Positions 39,832 through 39,927 of a stretch of DNA of 39,927 nt are shown piece after piece. Position numbers and translations under genes: made by a program. Source of the DNA: Peptococcaceae bacterium (GTDB lineage: Bacteria > Bacillota > DSM-521 > Neomoorellales > Neomoorellaceae); assembly GCA_003509545.1 (NCBI GenBank), contig DOLC01000100.1:1-39927 (forward strand), read 5' to 3'. Under the pieces are notes generated by a model. It was not told the DNA's origin, ran no database searches, and saw only the letters and a list, made by a program, of their open reading frames with translations. The number at the start of each line of letters is the position of its first letter. Within the stretch, counting starts at the first letter, position 1.

Positions 39832-39927
39832 GGTTTTGCTATTGGGCCTCTACTGCTCCGGCGGTGCGGCTCCCGGCTTCTAGGTTCTCTGACCCGACTT
39901 TCGCCACTTTAAGCCGAAAGGCCCGCC

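Noticed and set aside
1..39927. CRISPR array, tRNA or rRNA genes, or transposase genes
   Set aside because: I read both strands for regular repeat-spacer runs, tRNA cloverleafs and transposase proteins and saw none; the only dispersed repeat is the two-copy structured element.

Overview
The window looks like the chromosome of a GC-rich, endospore-forming, probably thermophilic member of the Clostridia, closest in feel to Moorella or Thermanaeromonas. This is inferred from remembered gene order and protein style; no search was run. Supporting points are the Firmicute order frr-uppS-cdsA-dxr-rseP-ispG-proS-polC / rimP-nusA-rnpM-ylxQ-infB-rbfA-nrnA-truB-ribF-rpsO-pnp-ylxY / mlpA-dpaA-dpaB-asd-dapG-dapA-rnj-tepA, the spore genes (dpaA/dpaB, dacF-type carboxypeptidase, Spo0E-like protein), a Gram-positive PolC, a lysine riboswitch, and many GTG/TTG starts with strong GGAGG ribosome binding sites. 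Almost every gene is on the + strand.

Layout. 1-463: a structured repeat element, a strong hairpin and the rpsB promoter. 464-3600: rpsB, tsf, pyrH and frr, then a small PASTA-like protein and a 2[4Fe-4S] ferredoxin. 3636-14961: envelope and isoprenoid genes (uppS, cdsA, an AI-2E-type membrane protein, dxr, rseP, ispG), then proS and an exonuclease-less polC. 14962-15376: a second copy of the structured element, then a promoter and an attenuator-like hairpin. 15377-23317: the translation and RNA-maturation operon rimP to ribF. 23318-26421: a small DUF4258-like gene, then rpsO and pnp. 26506-30619: ylxY, the dacF-like gene, mlpA, a MazG/dUTPase-like gene, a Spo0E-like gene and a small membrane protein. 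30620-36612: a lysine riboswitch, dapB, the dipicolinate synthase genes dpaA/dpaB, then asd, dapG and dapA. This unit joins lysine/diaminopimelate synthesis to dipicolinate made for the spore core. 36613-38530: rnj with its own promoter, leader terminator and 3' terminator. 38635-39927: tepA broken off in its middle, followed by unrelated DNA with a small zincin-like metalloprotease gene.

The best candidate for something undescribed is the pair of about 210-nt elements at 34-244 and 14999-15214. They share several sequence blocks in the same order. Their closing stems and an internal stem differ in sequence yet still pair, which is the mark of a conserved RNA. Each lies just upstream of a sigma-A promoter for a translation operon. 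Other points worth a check are the PolC with an uninterrupted PHP domain and no proofreading domain, two hairpins that bury ribosome binding sites, promoter-then-terminator leaders before rimP-nusA and rnj, a 9-bp pairing that could link the lysine riboswitch to its terminator, and the truncation of tepA.
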